The notes below the pieces were generated by a model. That model did no database searches. It was given only the letters and a program-made list of their open reading frames with translations, and was not told where the DNA came from. A DNA stretch of 41,863 bases from an uncultured Blautia sp. Its GTDB lineage: Bacteria > Bacillota > Clostridia > Lachnospirales > Lachnospiraceae. This document shows, piece by piece, positions 26,901-33,910 of this stretch. Position 1 is the first letter of the stretch. Each line of letters opens with the position of its first letter. Where the stretch lies: assembly GCA_902476765.1 (NCBI GenBank), contig CABSEJ010000010.1, positions 1-41,863 on the forward strand, in the 5' to 3' direction. The position numbers and the translations under genes are program-made.

Positions 26901-27268
26901 TGCTTTACTACTATGACCAGCCTGCGGATATGATTCTGTATCAGGGAATGGCAAAGCTGAAACAGGGCAGAAAAAAGGAAGCCAATTCCAGGTTTTATAA
27001 GCTGATAGATTACGGGGAAAGACATGTAAGAGATAAAGTCAAAATGGATTATTTTGCAGTTTCTCTTCCGGATTTTCTGATTTTTGAGGAGGACCTGGAT
27101 AAAAGAAACCAGGCCCATTGCTATTACCTCATGGGTCTGGGCAAGCTTGGATTGGGAAGAAAAGAAGAGGCAGAGAAAGACCTTGACTTAGCACTGTCCC
27201 TGGACCCCAATCATCAGAATGCGTTGATTTATAAAAAGATGATTTGCAGGGAGGGACAGCTATGGTGA
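23969..27268 (+). CDS. DUF5107 and TPR-repeat protein
   Basis: A 1099-residue protein without signal peptide or membrane segments. Residues 1 to about 340 match the DUF5107 type, a beta-rich domain resembling galactose-mutarotase-like folds (YLKIMVLPELGGRIQRAYDK, GGIEFNWPQHHRP). From about 480 to 1095 there are many TPR helices (AYYNLGLCLFYQGRLEEAYDGF, AYYYLGNLFYDKLNFEEAIELW, CYYLMGLGKLGLGRKEEAEKDL). Proteins of this layout often sit in glycosidase loci. No function is established that I can name. The ribosome site is AGGAGGAGG. The gene's end overlaps the next start by seven bases, so the cupin gene is likely coupled to it. Confidence 0.85.
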   Translation: MEKVRIWEEDIWIPTYEIGEADKNPMFLEKRVYQGSSGKVYPYPTTEKISREKRDKKYRAVYLENQYLKIMVLPELGGRIQRAYDKTNDYDFVYYNHVIKPALVGLAGPWISGGIEFNWPQHHRPTTYMPVDHVIQENQDGSKTLFVNDVDQMYGTKGIAGFTLYPDKAYLEIRGQLYNRTAMPQTFLWWANPAVPVNDYTQSIFPPDVHSVYDHGKRDVSRFPIATGVYYKHDYSEGVDISRYKNIPVPTSYMAEKSKYDFVGGYDYSRKAGILHVADHHISPGKKQWTWGCGAFGKAWDRNLTDEDGPYVELMTGVYTDNQPDFTWLKPFEEKTFKQYFMPYKEVGQVKNATIHAVMNTRKTQNGLYLCVYATEKYEDAQILVLYEGEQVYRESALLSPNDIYEKEIPLEIQDETKMKVQVLWENSLLVEYQPEPEEIPKLADPAKAAKEPEEIMTNEELYLTGLHIEQYRHATYLPDPYYLEGLKRDAGDIRINNAYGMLKFRRGDFEAAEQHFRKAIERLTWLNPNPYDSEAYYNLGLCLFYQGRLEEAYDGFFKATWSNEQQEMSFYYLAAIQAGKKQWQPALEFLEKALVKNAHNIKARGLKAVVLRKMGRRTEALSWVEENLKVDPFDYWSWFEKMFLEENYQEQKENILSLTRDFHETFLQTARDYAEGGLYEEAIEVLETCTQEKPLLFYYKGYYYSRRGFDTEAESAWEKAEKISPLYCFPNKLEDIPVLQTAIEANPRGAKAYYYLGNLFYDKLNFEEAIELWEKSEELDSEYPTLLRNMAIAYYNKRKNPEKAREKLEKAFALDTGDARVFLELDQLHKKLGYSFEERLKEYQAHRELIEERDDLYTEYVTVLNLTGRHKEAYEAIMSHQFGAWEGAEGKITTQYKTALLEMAKESFFSGAFEEAESYIEKALAYPENLGEGRLEGTKDNHLYYWMGLVKERTGRKEEAQICWEKAGLGAQEPTGMLYYYDQPADMILYQGMAKLKQGRKKEANSRFYKLIDYGERHVRDKVKMDYFAVSLPDFLIFEEDLDKRNQAHCYYLMGLGKLGLGRKEEAEKDLDLALSLDPNHQNALIYKKMICREGQLW

Positions 27269-27681
27269 AAATTGAAAATATTACAGGGGAAACCTTTCAG
27301 AGATTCGGTACGGTGATTGAATTTCCTCAGGAAAACCAGGATGCCTTCTATATTACAGAGACAGAAGATAAGCAGCCTTGGAGACTGGCAGTATTCCGCT
27401 ATAAGAATAAAAGTATCCAGAGGATAGAACGGCATCCTTCATCGAAGGAAAGCTTTGAGCCTCTTTCCGGCATAACTCTTCTTTTGACCGCAGAACAGGA
27501 GACTCCTGAAGATTACCATATATTTCTTCTGGATAAGCCTGTATGCTTGAAGAAAAATATCTGGCATCAGGTTCTGGCTCTCAGCCAGGAAGCCCAGGTG
27601 AAAATTACGGAAAATTTAGAGGTGGAATCTGTATTTTACGATTTGCCCTATGAGATTCGTGCCTCTGTAGGAGAAGTATAA
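27262..27681 (+). CDS. AllA-like (ureidoglycolate lyase family) cupin
   Basis: A 139-residue small cupin-fold protein. It shares landmarks with AllA: F.RFGTVIE at the start, ERHP followed by EPLSG, a LLLTA strand and KNIWHQVLAL near 95-104. AllA itself splits ureidoglycolate in allantoin breakdown, but no purine or allantoin genes are here. The last place in an alpha-galactoside operon suggests a sugar-related task. I took ATG 27262, seven bases after GGGAGGG, not the upstream TTG at 27244. It overlaps the TPR gene's end. The family call is fairly firm; the function is open. Confidence 0.72.
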   Translation: MVKIENITGETFQRFGTVIEFPQENQDAFYITETEDKQPWRLAVFRYKNKSIQRIERHPSSKESFEPLSGITLLLTAEQETPEDYHIFLLDKPVCLKKNIWHQVLALSQEAQVKITENLEVESVFYDLPYEIRASVGEV

Positions 27682-27701
27682 AACCTGTTAAAACGCAATT
27701 T

Positions 27702-27748
27702 AGCCGGACGGCGATAGAAAATAAAATATCGCTGTTCGGCTGTTTTTA
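27702..27748 (+). terminator. Intrinsic terminator of the alpha-galactoside operon
   Basis: A 15-bp stem (27702-27716 with 27727-27741) with two G-U positions and a 10-nt A-rich loop is followed by GTTTTTATT. It closes the long operon that begins at 12789. Confidence 0.88.
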
Positions 27749-27756
27749 TTCCTGTC

Positions 27757-28103
27757 AGCAACGACCAAAGTGGAACGTAGACCTGCCCGCAAGGGTCAAA
27801 TACCCTGATGCTTGCATCGCCACTAGATTGATGCCTCCCATGCCTGCATCGAGGGATTTGACTTCCGCAAGCAGTGAACCCTATATAGGCGCATGGATTT
27901 TTGATTTTCCTGCTGTAACCGAGAGAATTTTAGTTTTATTTAAGATATTCTTTTAACTTGACTTAAGGTAGGGCGGCTATACTTAGGCCTGATGAAATCA
28001 ACCTTAAGTTGAAAGTAAAATACACCGATGCAAGTATCGGGGTATTTGACCCTTGCGGCAGTCACCAAATGGGCATGCAAGCATGTCCGCTTGGCTCGTT
28101 GCT
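27757..28103. repeat. 347-bp nested inverted-repeat element
   Basis: This non-coding stretch has several arms in mirror order. AGCAACGA at 27757 matches TCGTTGCT at 28096. A 33-bp arm (27787-27819) matches 28026-28058 in reverse complement with two differences. CTTAAGGT (27962-27969) matches ACCTTAAG (28001-28008). A third, weaker relative of the 33-bp arm lies at 27845-27871. It fills the gap between the terminator and the VTC gene. It may be a MITE-like repeat, a structured leader RNA or both. I found no convincing promoter or open frame inside. Confidence 0.65.
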
Positions 28104-28143
28104 TGCAGAAATAAAACTTTGATTATAGCAGGAGGTACTATTT

Positions 28144-28875
28144 ATGGCATATCAATCAACCTTCCAAAGGTATGAGATGAAATACCTGTTAGGGCGCCGG
28201 GATAAAGAGAAAATCCTGGAGGCCATGGAACCATATATGAAGCTGGACAACTATGGGAGAACCACGATACGCAATATTTATCTGGATACGGATACTTTCC
28301 GGTTAATCCGCCGGTCCCTGGAAAAGCCGGTCTACAAAGAAAAACTGCGGATTCGAAGTTATCAGACAGCAGGGCCGGGAGACTTGGTGTTTGTGGAGCT
28401 GAAGAAAAAATGTAAATCTGTTGTGTATAAGCGTCGTCTTACCCTTCCGGAAGGGCAGGTTATGGATTGCTTTCAGAGGGGAGAGCCGCTGCCAATTCAT
28501 TCTCAGATTGCTGATGAGATTGAGTATTTCCGCAGGTATTACGGCGCCCTTCATCCAACGGTATTTCTTTCTTATGAAAGAGAGGCCTACTATTCCCTGA
28601 ACGGAGGAGATTTCCGGGTTACCTTTGATGAAAACATCTGCTACCGGACAGGGGATTTATCTCTGGAGAGCAGCGTATACGGAACTCCGCTGCTGGAGGA
28701 AGGACAGACGCTGATGGAAATCAAGACCTGCGGGGGTATCCCTCTTTGGATGAGTCATGCCCTGAACCGGCAAAGAGTTTTTAAAACATCTTTTTCCAAA
28801 TATGGTATGGCATACCGCTGTATGGTAACAGGTAAAGAACAGAATCAGGAAAACAGGAGGTGCCTGTATGCTTAG
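28144..28875 (+). CDS. VTC-domain (polyphosphate polymerase-type) protein
   Basis: A 243-residue protein of the VTC family, a tunnel fold related to the CYTH/TTM superfamily. Landmarks are RYEMKYLL at the start, RTTIRNIYLDTD, EKLRIRSY, FVELKKKCKSVVYKRR, LSYEREAYY, RVTFDENI and LMEIKTCGGIPLWM. In eukaryotes VTC makes polyphosphate from ATP. Bacterial forms of this size lack the SPX domain and their product is less certain. AGGAGG precedes the ATG. It overlaps the DUF4956 gene by eight bases, a pairing commonly seen in Clostridia, so the membrane protein is a probable partner. Confidence 0.9.
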   Translation: MAYQSTFQRYEMKYLLGRRDKEKILEAMEPYMKLDNYGRTTIRNIYLDTDTFRLIRRSLEKPVYKEKLRIRSYQTAGPGDLVFVELKKKCKSVVYKRRLTLPEGQVMDCFQRGEPLPIHSQIADEIEYFRRYYGALHPTVFLSYEREAYYSLNGGDFRVTFDENICYRTGDLSLESSVYGTPLLEEGQTLMEIKTCGGIPLWMSHALNRQRVFKTSFSKYGMAYRCMVTGKEQNQENRRCLYA

Positions 28876-29562
28876 TACATTGCTTTCCGGAATTTTTGAC
28901 ACGGATTTGACACATGTAATTGCAGTATCAGATTTTCTCCTCTGCGTGGGATGTGCACTGATAATTGGTCTGATATTGGCAGGCTGTTATATGTACCGCA
29001 CACGATATACAAAAGGATTTGTGGCTACATTGGCCTTGCTTCCCGCCGTGGTATGTGTTGTAATTATGATGGTAAACGGAAATGTTGGAACCGGTGTTGC
29101 AGTGGCCGGGGCCTTCAGCCTTGTTCGGTTCCGTTCTGTGCCAGGGTCGGCAAAGGAAATCTGCTCTATCTTTCTGGCTATGGGCGCCGGTCTGGTAGTG
29201 GGAATGGGATACTTGGGATATGGTTTTCTCTTTGCAGTTCTCCTGGGAGCCATGACTATGCTGTATAGCCGGATAGATTTCGGCTCCAGAAGGAAAAACG
29301 CTTTGTACAAAACACTGCGTATTACCATTCCGGAAGATTTGGACTATACAGATGTCTTTGAACCAATTCTGAAGGAGTACACACAGGAGTTTGAGCTGAC
29401 CCAGGTGCGGACCATAACATGGGAAGCTTGTTTCGGCTGTCCTATGATTTAACCATGCGAAGCGAAGGAAAGGAAAAGGAGCTTATTGATAAGCTCCGCT
29501 GCCGCAACGGGAACCTGGAGATTACGGTTTCTAAACAGGAAACAGTAGTTGCTGAGCTGTAG
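28868..29562 (+). pseudogene. DUF4956 membrane protein, frameshifted near the C-terminus
   Basis: The frame from 28868 encodes a DUF4956 protein with about four membrane segments (LLCVGCALIIGLILAGC, LLPAVVCVVIMMV, FLAMGAGLVVGMGYL, LFAVLLGAMTML) and the family block GAFSLVRFRSVPGSAKEI. It ends early at 29452. From about 29415 another frame continues the family's usual end (NMGSLFRLSYDLT, then LIDKLRCRNGNLEITVS) to a TAG at 29560-29562. One missing base near ACCATAACATGG explains this: restoring a C gives RTTNMGS. About 37 residues are put out of frame. It may be a real mutation or a sequencing error. It normally acts with the VTC protein in the membrane. Confidence 0.85.
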
Positions 29563-29574
29563 AGGAGGTTTATC

Positions 29575-31464
29575 ATGAAGAACAAATGGATTTTAGCAAT
29601 TTTCTTGTCGTTGCTCCTGGCTTTTTCCGGGTGCAGACAGACGGAAGCCTCCGGCGCTGCTTCTCCTGAGACAGAGGAAGAAGGCACAGCAGACAATGCT
29701 GTCCAGAATGTGCAGACAGTGAGCGAAGAGGATATGTTCAGCCACCGGGATATGGAAACACAATACGATGAGGAAAACAGCATAAGGATTACCTTGTCAG
29801 GAACCAGTGCTGCCTGTGACTCCGATGCCGTACATATATCAGATAATGTAATTACCATTACAGAAAAAGGAACCTATATTCTGTCCGGCACTTTAGAGGA
29901 TGGGATGGTTATCGTAGATGGAGAGGATACGGAAAAATTTCAGTTGGTATTGGATAATGCAGAGATAACCAACACCACATCTGCGGCTGTTTATATCATG
30001 GAAGCAGATAAAGTGGTGATTACCACAGCTTCCGGTTCAGAGAATCTTCTGGCTAATAGCGGAGAGTATGTACAAATAGATGACAACAATATTGACGCTG
30101 CTGTTTTTTCAAAGGCGGATTTGACCTTAAATGGAGAAGGGACACTGACGGTAAAGGCCCAGGTGGGACACGGAATTGTATCTAAAGATGATTTAGCCCT
30201 TACCAGCGGAAACTATGAGATAACTGCCCAAGACCATGGGCTTTCCGGAAAAGACAGTGTGCGTATTGCCGATGGTATGTATACCATTGTATCCGGAAAA
30301 GACGGTATTCATGCAGAGAATGATGACGATGCCAGCCTGGGATTTCTCTATGTAGCAGACGGCACCTTTGATATTATCTCAGAAGGCGACGGTATGAGCG
30401 CAGGTACTTACCTGCAGGTGGAGGAAGGAGATTTTACCATAGAGTCCGGAGGCGGAAGTGCAAATGCAGCCGTGCATAGCGATGCATTGAATTTTGCCCC
30501 CGGCGGACAGGGACAGACAGTTGGGCAGACTGCTGAGACAGAAGACTCTGTCAGTACAAAAGGCATGAAGGCGGCCACAGGATTATTTCTCTATGGAGGG
30601 ACTTTTTCCATTGACTCTGCAGATGACGGACTGCATTCCAATGGAGATGTGGACATCAGCGGCGGAGATTTTGCCATGGCCACGGGGGATGACGGAATCC
30701 ATGGAGATTCTGCGGTAAGGATATCCGGAGGCAATCTGAATATCTCCCAAAGCTATGAAGGGATAGAGGGACTTTCTATTGACATTACCGGCGGCAATAT
30801 TAGCCTGACAGCCAGTGATGACGGTTTGAATGCTGCCGGAGGAAATGACAGCAGCGGTATGGAAGGACAGGGAGGAGATGAATTTTCAGCAACTGAAGGA
30901 GCATACATCGCAATTTCCGGCGGAACCCTGCATGTCAATGCTTCCGGAGACGGGCTGGATTCTAACGGTTCTCTGACTGTCACCGGAGGAGAAACCTATG
31001 TGTCCGGGCCTACCAATGACGGAAACGGCTCCCTGGATTATGCCGGTGAAGCAGCTATCAGCGGCGGTATTTTTGTGGCGGCCGGTTCTTCCGGAATGGC
31101 CCAGAATTTCGGCGAGGATTCTACCCAGGGTGTGATGATGGTAACCGTTGATTCCTGCTCTGCCGGAAGCAGGATTTCTTTAAGTGACAGCAGCGGGAAT
31201 GAATTGGTTTCCTGGCAGGCGGATAAAGCCTATAATTCGGTAATCATAAGCTGCCCGGAGATTACCCAGGGTTCAGTCTATACCCTGAATACAGATGGAA
31301 ATACTGCTGAAATCACCATGAGCAGTCTGGTATATGGTTCAGGCAGCATGAATGGCGGCATGGGCTCCGGCAATATGGGGGCAGGCGGCATGAATCCTGG
31401 TGACATGGGCGATGCCATGAATAAACATGGAGAGTCGGGAGGAAAGGGAAGCGGCAGACCGTAA
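29575..31464 (+). CDS. Cthe_2159-type carbohydrate-binding lipoprotein
   Basis: A 629-residue secreted lipoprotein with signal peptide and lipobox FSGC near residue 20. The mature part is a repetitive parallel beta-helix like Cthe_2159 (PF14262), a polysaccharide-binding protein. Repeats of the type ADDGLHSNGDVDISGGDF, GDDGIHGDSAVRISGG and SDDGLNAAGG carry many Asp residues that could bind calcium. The tail (from about 585) is rich in Gly, Met and Ser with little expected structure. AGGAGG precedes the ATG. It follows the VTC/DUF4956 pair closely. Its stop is seven bases from the stop of the convergent HxlR gene, with no terminator between them. Confidence 0.85.
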   Translation: MKNKWILAIFLSLLLAFSGCRQTEASGAASPETEEEGTADNAVQNVQTVSEEDMFSHRDMETQYDEENSIRITLSGTSAACDSDAVHISDNVITITEKGTYILSGTLEDGMVIVDGEDTEKFQLVLDNAEITNTTSAAVYIMEADKVVITTASGSENLLANSGEYVQIDDNNIDAAVFSKADLTLNGEGTLTVKAQVGHGIVSKDDLALTSGNYEITAQDHGLSGKDSVRIADGMYTIVSGKDGIHAENDDDASLGFLYVADGTFDIISEGDGMSAGTYLQVEEGDFTIESGGGSANAAVHSDALNFAPGGQGQTVGQTAETEDSVSTKGMKAATGLFLYGGTFSIDSADDGLHSNGDVDISGGDFAMATGDDGIHGDSAVRISGGNLNISQSYEGIEGLSIDITGGNISLTASDDGLNAAGGNDSSGMEGQGGDEFSATEGAYIAISGGTLHVNASGDGLDSNGSLTVTGGETYVSGPTNDGNGSLDYAGEAAISGGIFVAAGSSGMAQNFGEDSTQGVMMVTVDSCSAGSRISLSDSSGNELVSWQADKAYNSVIISCPEITQGSVYTLNTDGNTAEITMSSLVYGSGSMNGGMGSGNMGAGGMNPGDMGDAMNKHGESGGKGSGRP

Positions 31465-31471
31465 TAGAGAT

Positions 31472-31786
31472 TTATTTTAAATAAGTTTCACCCCACTCTC
31501 CAATTGCATCAAAAACCGGAATCAGGGCTTTCCCGCTTGGGGCCAGTGAATATTCCACATGAGGAGGTATTTCGTTGAACTGCTTCCGATGAACCAGGCC
31601 CTGCTCTTCTAAATCTTTCAGGGTTGCAGAGAGCATGGTGTTGGAAATATCCGGGATGGCTTTCTTCAGTTCTCCAAAGCGAAGGGAATCTTTTAATATC
31701 AATTCATACAAGATGCGGGCGTTCCATTTGCCGGTGAGTAGGACTAAAGCTTTTTTTACAGGACAATCTTTCAACGTGTAATCCAT
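31472..31786 (-). CDS. HxlR-family transcriptional regulator
   Basis: A 104-residue winged-helix protein of normal HxlR length. Landmarks are CPVKKALVLLTGKWNARILYEL, LRFGELKKAIPDISNTMLSATLKDLEEQGLV and PPHVEYSLAPSGKAL. Cys8 stands where redox-sensing relatives such as YodB and CatR carry their reactive Cys. It is divergent from the flavin-type gene at 31924 with a perfect palindrome between them, so it probably represses that gene and itself. The ribosome site is GGAGG before the ATG. Confidence 0.92.
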   Translation of the reverse strand: MDYTLKDCPVKKALVLLTGKWNARILYELILKDSLRFGELKKAIPDISNTMLSATLKDLEEQGLVHRKQFNEIPPHVEYSLAPSGKALIPVFDAIGEWGETYLK

Positions 31787-31813
31787 TTTATTACCTCCGG
31801 GACAGTAAGATTT

Positions 31814-31830
31814 ATATTACTTAGTAATAT
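31814..31830. promoter_or_regulatory. Putative HxlR operator
   Basis: ATATTACT-T-AGTAATAT is a perfect 8+1+8 palindrome in the 137-bp divergent gap. HxlR dimers bind this sort of site. Its end is 12 bp from the -35 box of the flavoprotein gene. Confidence 0.65.
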
Positions 31831-31842
31831 TAAACTGCGTAC

Positions 31843-31870
31843 TTGATTCTAATTTCAAATATAGTATAAT
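31843..31870 (+). promoter_or_regulatory. Promoter of the PNPOx-like gene
   Basis: TTGATT (31843-31848), a 16-bp spacer and a perfect TATAAT (31865-31870) lie about 54 bp before the start codon. Confidence 0.65.
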
Positions 31871-31923
31871 TTTCTTACCGTAAAAAGTCAACGGGAAATG
31901 GATTTAAAGGAGAGATTATAATT

Positions 31924-32328
31924 ATGACAAATGTAGAAAAAGTACGTTCTTATTTAGAAAAGGCCGGAATTTTTTATGTGACTACCGTAGACGGAGATAA
32001 GCCCAAATGTCGCCCTTTTTCTTTTCAAATGGAGTATAAGGGAAAGCTCTATTTCGGAGTGGGTACCCATAAAAATTGCTTCCGTCAGATGCAGGAAAAT
32101 CCAAAAGTAGAAATCTGTGCCAGTGATGGGAAAGGATTTTTGCGGTACTATGGAAAAGCCGTATTTGTAGAGAATCCGGAAATTTTGAAAAAGGCTTTTG
32201 AGACAGCAGATTATCTGCCTAAAATGTACAATGAGAAGACCGGGCATAAGCTGGGAATGTTCTGCCTGGATGAAGCTGTTGCGGAGTTTTGCAGCCTCAG
32301 GGGCGTGGAAGAATCCCTGGATATGTAA
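31924..32328 (+). CDS. PNPOx-like flavin-binding protein
   Basis: A 134-residue split-barrel protein of the pyridoxamine 5'-phosphate oxidase-like family. Landmarks are AGIFYVTTVDGDKPKCRPFSF, KLYFGVGTHKNCFRQM and NPKVEICASDGKGFLRYYGKA. Members bind FMN or F420 and reduce varied small molecules. The size is too small for a true PdxH. Divergence from an HxlR regulator with a possible sensing Cys suggests induction by electrophiles or oxidants. It shares a terminator with the convergent aminotransferase gene. Confidence 0.85.
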   Translation: MTNVEKVRSYLEKAGIFYVTTVDGDKPKCRPFSFQMEYKGKLYFGVGTHKNCFRQMQENPKVEICASDGKGFLRYYGKAVFVENPEILKKAFETADYLPKMYNEKTGHKLGMFCLDEAVAEFCSLRGVEESLDM

Positions 32329-32346
32329 ATCATATGAATTTTTGCA

Positions 32347-32400
32347 AAAAGAAGAGGGACTATGGCATCATCATTCATGCCGCAGTCCCTCTTCTTTTGT
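32347..32400. terminator. Bidirectional terminator
   Basis: A long stem (AAAGAAGAGGGACT near 32347-32361 with AGTCCCTCTTCTTT near 32384-32398, plus an inner GGCAT/ATGCC) is T-rich on both exits. It serves both the PNPOx-like gene and the convergent aminotransferase gene. Confidence 0.85.
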
Positions 32401-32406
32401 ATAGGA

Positions 32407-33432
32407 TTATTCAATAACTTTAATCCAGCCTTTGGGAGCTTCGATTCTTCCCATCTGGATACCAGTCAGAGTATCATACAGTTTCTGGGTGGTGGGGCCC
32501 ATTTTTTCCATACCGCTGGGCAGGCAGATTTCTTTGCCGTGGTCCACAATCTTTCCTACGGGAGAGATAACGGCTGCTGTTCCGCAAAGACCACATTCTG
32601 CAAAGTCTTTTACTTCGTCCAGGTAAACTTCTCTTTCCTCAACTTCCAGACCCAGATATTCTTTGGCAACATATACCAGAGAACGACGGGTAATGGAAGG
32701 AAGAATACTGTCGGATTTTGGAGTTACAACCTTGTTGTCTTTGGTGATAAACAGGAAGTTGGCACCGCCGGTTTCCTCTACTTTTGTTCTGGTACCTGCA
32801 TCCAAATACATGTTTTCGTCATAACCCTGCTTGTGAGCGTCTACGATAGCATGAAGACTCATCGCATAGTTCAGGCCGGCCTTGATGTGTCCGGTTCCAT
32901 GAGGTGCAGCCCTGTCAAAGTCACTGACACGGATTACGATAGGTTTGGCACCACCTTTAAAGTAAGGGCCTACCGGTGTGGTGAATACACGGAACTGGTA
33001 TTCATCAGCAGGCTTAACTCCGATAACAGGATTGCTGCCGAACATATAGGGACGAATGTAAAGGGTTGCTCCTGAACCGTAAGGAGGAACATAAGCAGCA
33101 TTGGCTTTTACTGTTTCTGCTACAGCCTCTACAAAACGGTCAGCCGGAAAAACAGGCATTTCCAGTCTGGCTGCTGACTGCTCCATACGTTCCCCGTTTA
33201 AATCCGGGCGGAAAATAACAATATGTCCGTCCTCTGTGGTGTAAGCCTTCAGTCCTTCGAAGACAGTCTGAGCGTACTGCAGTACGCCGGCGCATTCGCT
33301 GATAACAACCATATCGTCCTGGATAAGACCTCCCTCATCCCAGGCTCCGTCTTTAAAATTAGATACATAACGGTAATCGGTTTTCATATAACTAAAACCC
33401 AGATTAGACCAGTCAATGTTCTTTTTTTCCAT
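32407..33432 (-). CDS. ilvE: Branched-chain amino acid aminotransferase
   Basis: A 341-residue class IV PLP enzyme of the BCAT2-like type that swaps amino groups between branched-chain amino acids and 2-oxoglutarate. Landmarks are the PLP Lys in HIKAGLNYAMSLHA, VEETGGANFLFI, YIRPYMFG, RRSLVYVAKE and FAECGLCGTAAVISPVG. I took ATG 33432, seven bases after GGAGGA, not the longer start at 33447. It is a single-gene unit with its own consensus promoter. I see no T-box in the short leader. Confidence 0.94.
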   Translation of the reverse strand: MEKKNIDWSNLGFSYMKTDYRYVSNFKDGAWDEGGLIQDDMVVISECAGVLQYAQTVFEGLKAYTTEDGHIVIFRPDLNGERMEQSAARLEMPVFPADRFVEAVAETVKANAAYVPPYGSGATLYIRPYMFGSNPVIGVKPADEYQFRVFTTPVGPYFKGGAKPIVIRVSDFDRAAPHGTGHIKAGLNYAMSLHAIVDAHKQGYDENMYLDAGTRTKVEETGGANFLFITKDNKVVTPKSDSILPSITRRSLVYVAKEYLGLEVEEREVYLDEVKDFAECGLCGTAAVISPVGKIVDHGKEICLPSGMEKMGPTTQKLYDTLTGIQMGRIEAPKGWIKVIE

Positions 33433-33505
33433 GATAAGTTCCTCCAATCTGCCGCTGCTGTGCGGTATGTATTTTATTTACATTTCTGTAACTTAATTTT
33501 TTACC

Positions 33506-33534
33506 ATTATAAAACTTTAATGTACGAATTGCAA
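33506..33534 (-). promoter_or_regulatory. Sigma-A promoter of the aminotransferase gene
   Basis: On the minus strand, TTGCAA (33529-33534), a 17-bp spacer and a perfect TATAAT (33506-33511) lie about 75 bp before the start codon. Confidence 0.75.
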
Positions 33535-33545
33535 TAGAAGTTCCG

Positions 33546-33574
33546 TTGCTTTTTTTCACCCAATCATATATAAT
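33546..33574 (+). promoter_or_regulatory. Sigma-A promoter for the xpaC/telA unit
   Basis: TTGCTT (33546-33551), a 17-bp spacer and a perfect TATAAT (33569-33574) point right. Transcription would begin near 33581, so the RNA would open with the palindrome at 33588 and carry a leader of about 330 bases before xpaC. Confidence 0.7.
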
Positions 33575-33587
33575 TTACCATGAAAGC

Positions 33588-33648
33588 CCCGGACTGCGGC
33601 GGTGCAGAGTGCAAGCTAGCTTGCACGGAGGCACAGCCATAGTCCGGG
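33588..33648 (+). repeat. Copy A of the dispersed palindromic element
   Basis: CCCGGACT (33588-33595) pairs with AGTCCGGG (33641-33648). Further inner pairs GGC/GCC, GTGC/GCAC and TGCAAGC/GCTTGCA surround a short loop, giving one long interrupted hairpin. A related copy lies at 12578-12650 on the other strand. It would be the first element of the transcript from the promoter at 33546. Confidence 0.75.
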
Positions 33649-33677
33649 CAAGACGGAATGAGCACGTGGGACGCAGC

Positions 33678-33840
33678 TAGTGTACTGGCACGTTCATTTT
33701 CAGCATAATGACGTAGAATGAATTTTCATTCTGCAAGGCGGAGGAATGAGACGTAGCGGTGGCTACGTCGATTGACGACAACGCAGCAGATGGAAATTCA
33801 GGCAAGTCATTTGTTGAAATGTGAACGTGTCAGTACACTA
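33678..33840. mobile_element. 163-bp MITE-like element
   Basis: Both ends read TAGTGTACTG(G/A)CACGTTCA inward and stay similar for about 34 bases. Inside are two more hairpins (AGAATGA/TCATTCT and GACGTAGC/GCTACGTC). There is no open frame. CTAG at both outer ends may be part of the target site. It sits in the leader of xpaC. Confidence 0.65.
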
Positions 33841-33910
33841 GTGTCCCGGAAAGTGGGAATGAAGTCGTCAGATGGAGGAGTATGACAGAAGAATAGCGAG
33901 GAGTGAGATT

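Noticed and set aside
27757..28103. CRISPR array or tandem repeat
   Set aside because: The repeats are inverted and nested, not regularly spaced direct repeats, and no cas genes are present.
29405..29430. Programmed -1 ribosomal frameshift in the DUF4956 gene
   Set aside because: No slippery heptamer or nearby stimulating structure is visible. A one-base deletion explains the data more simply.
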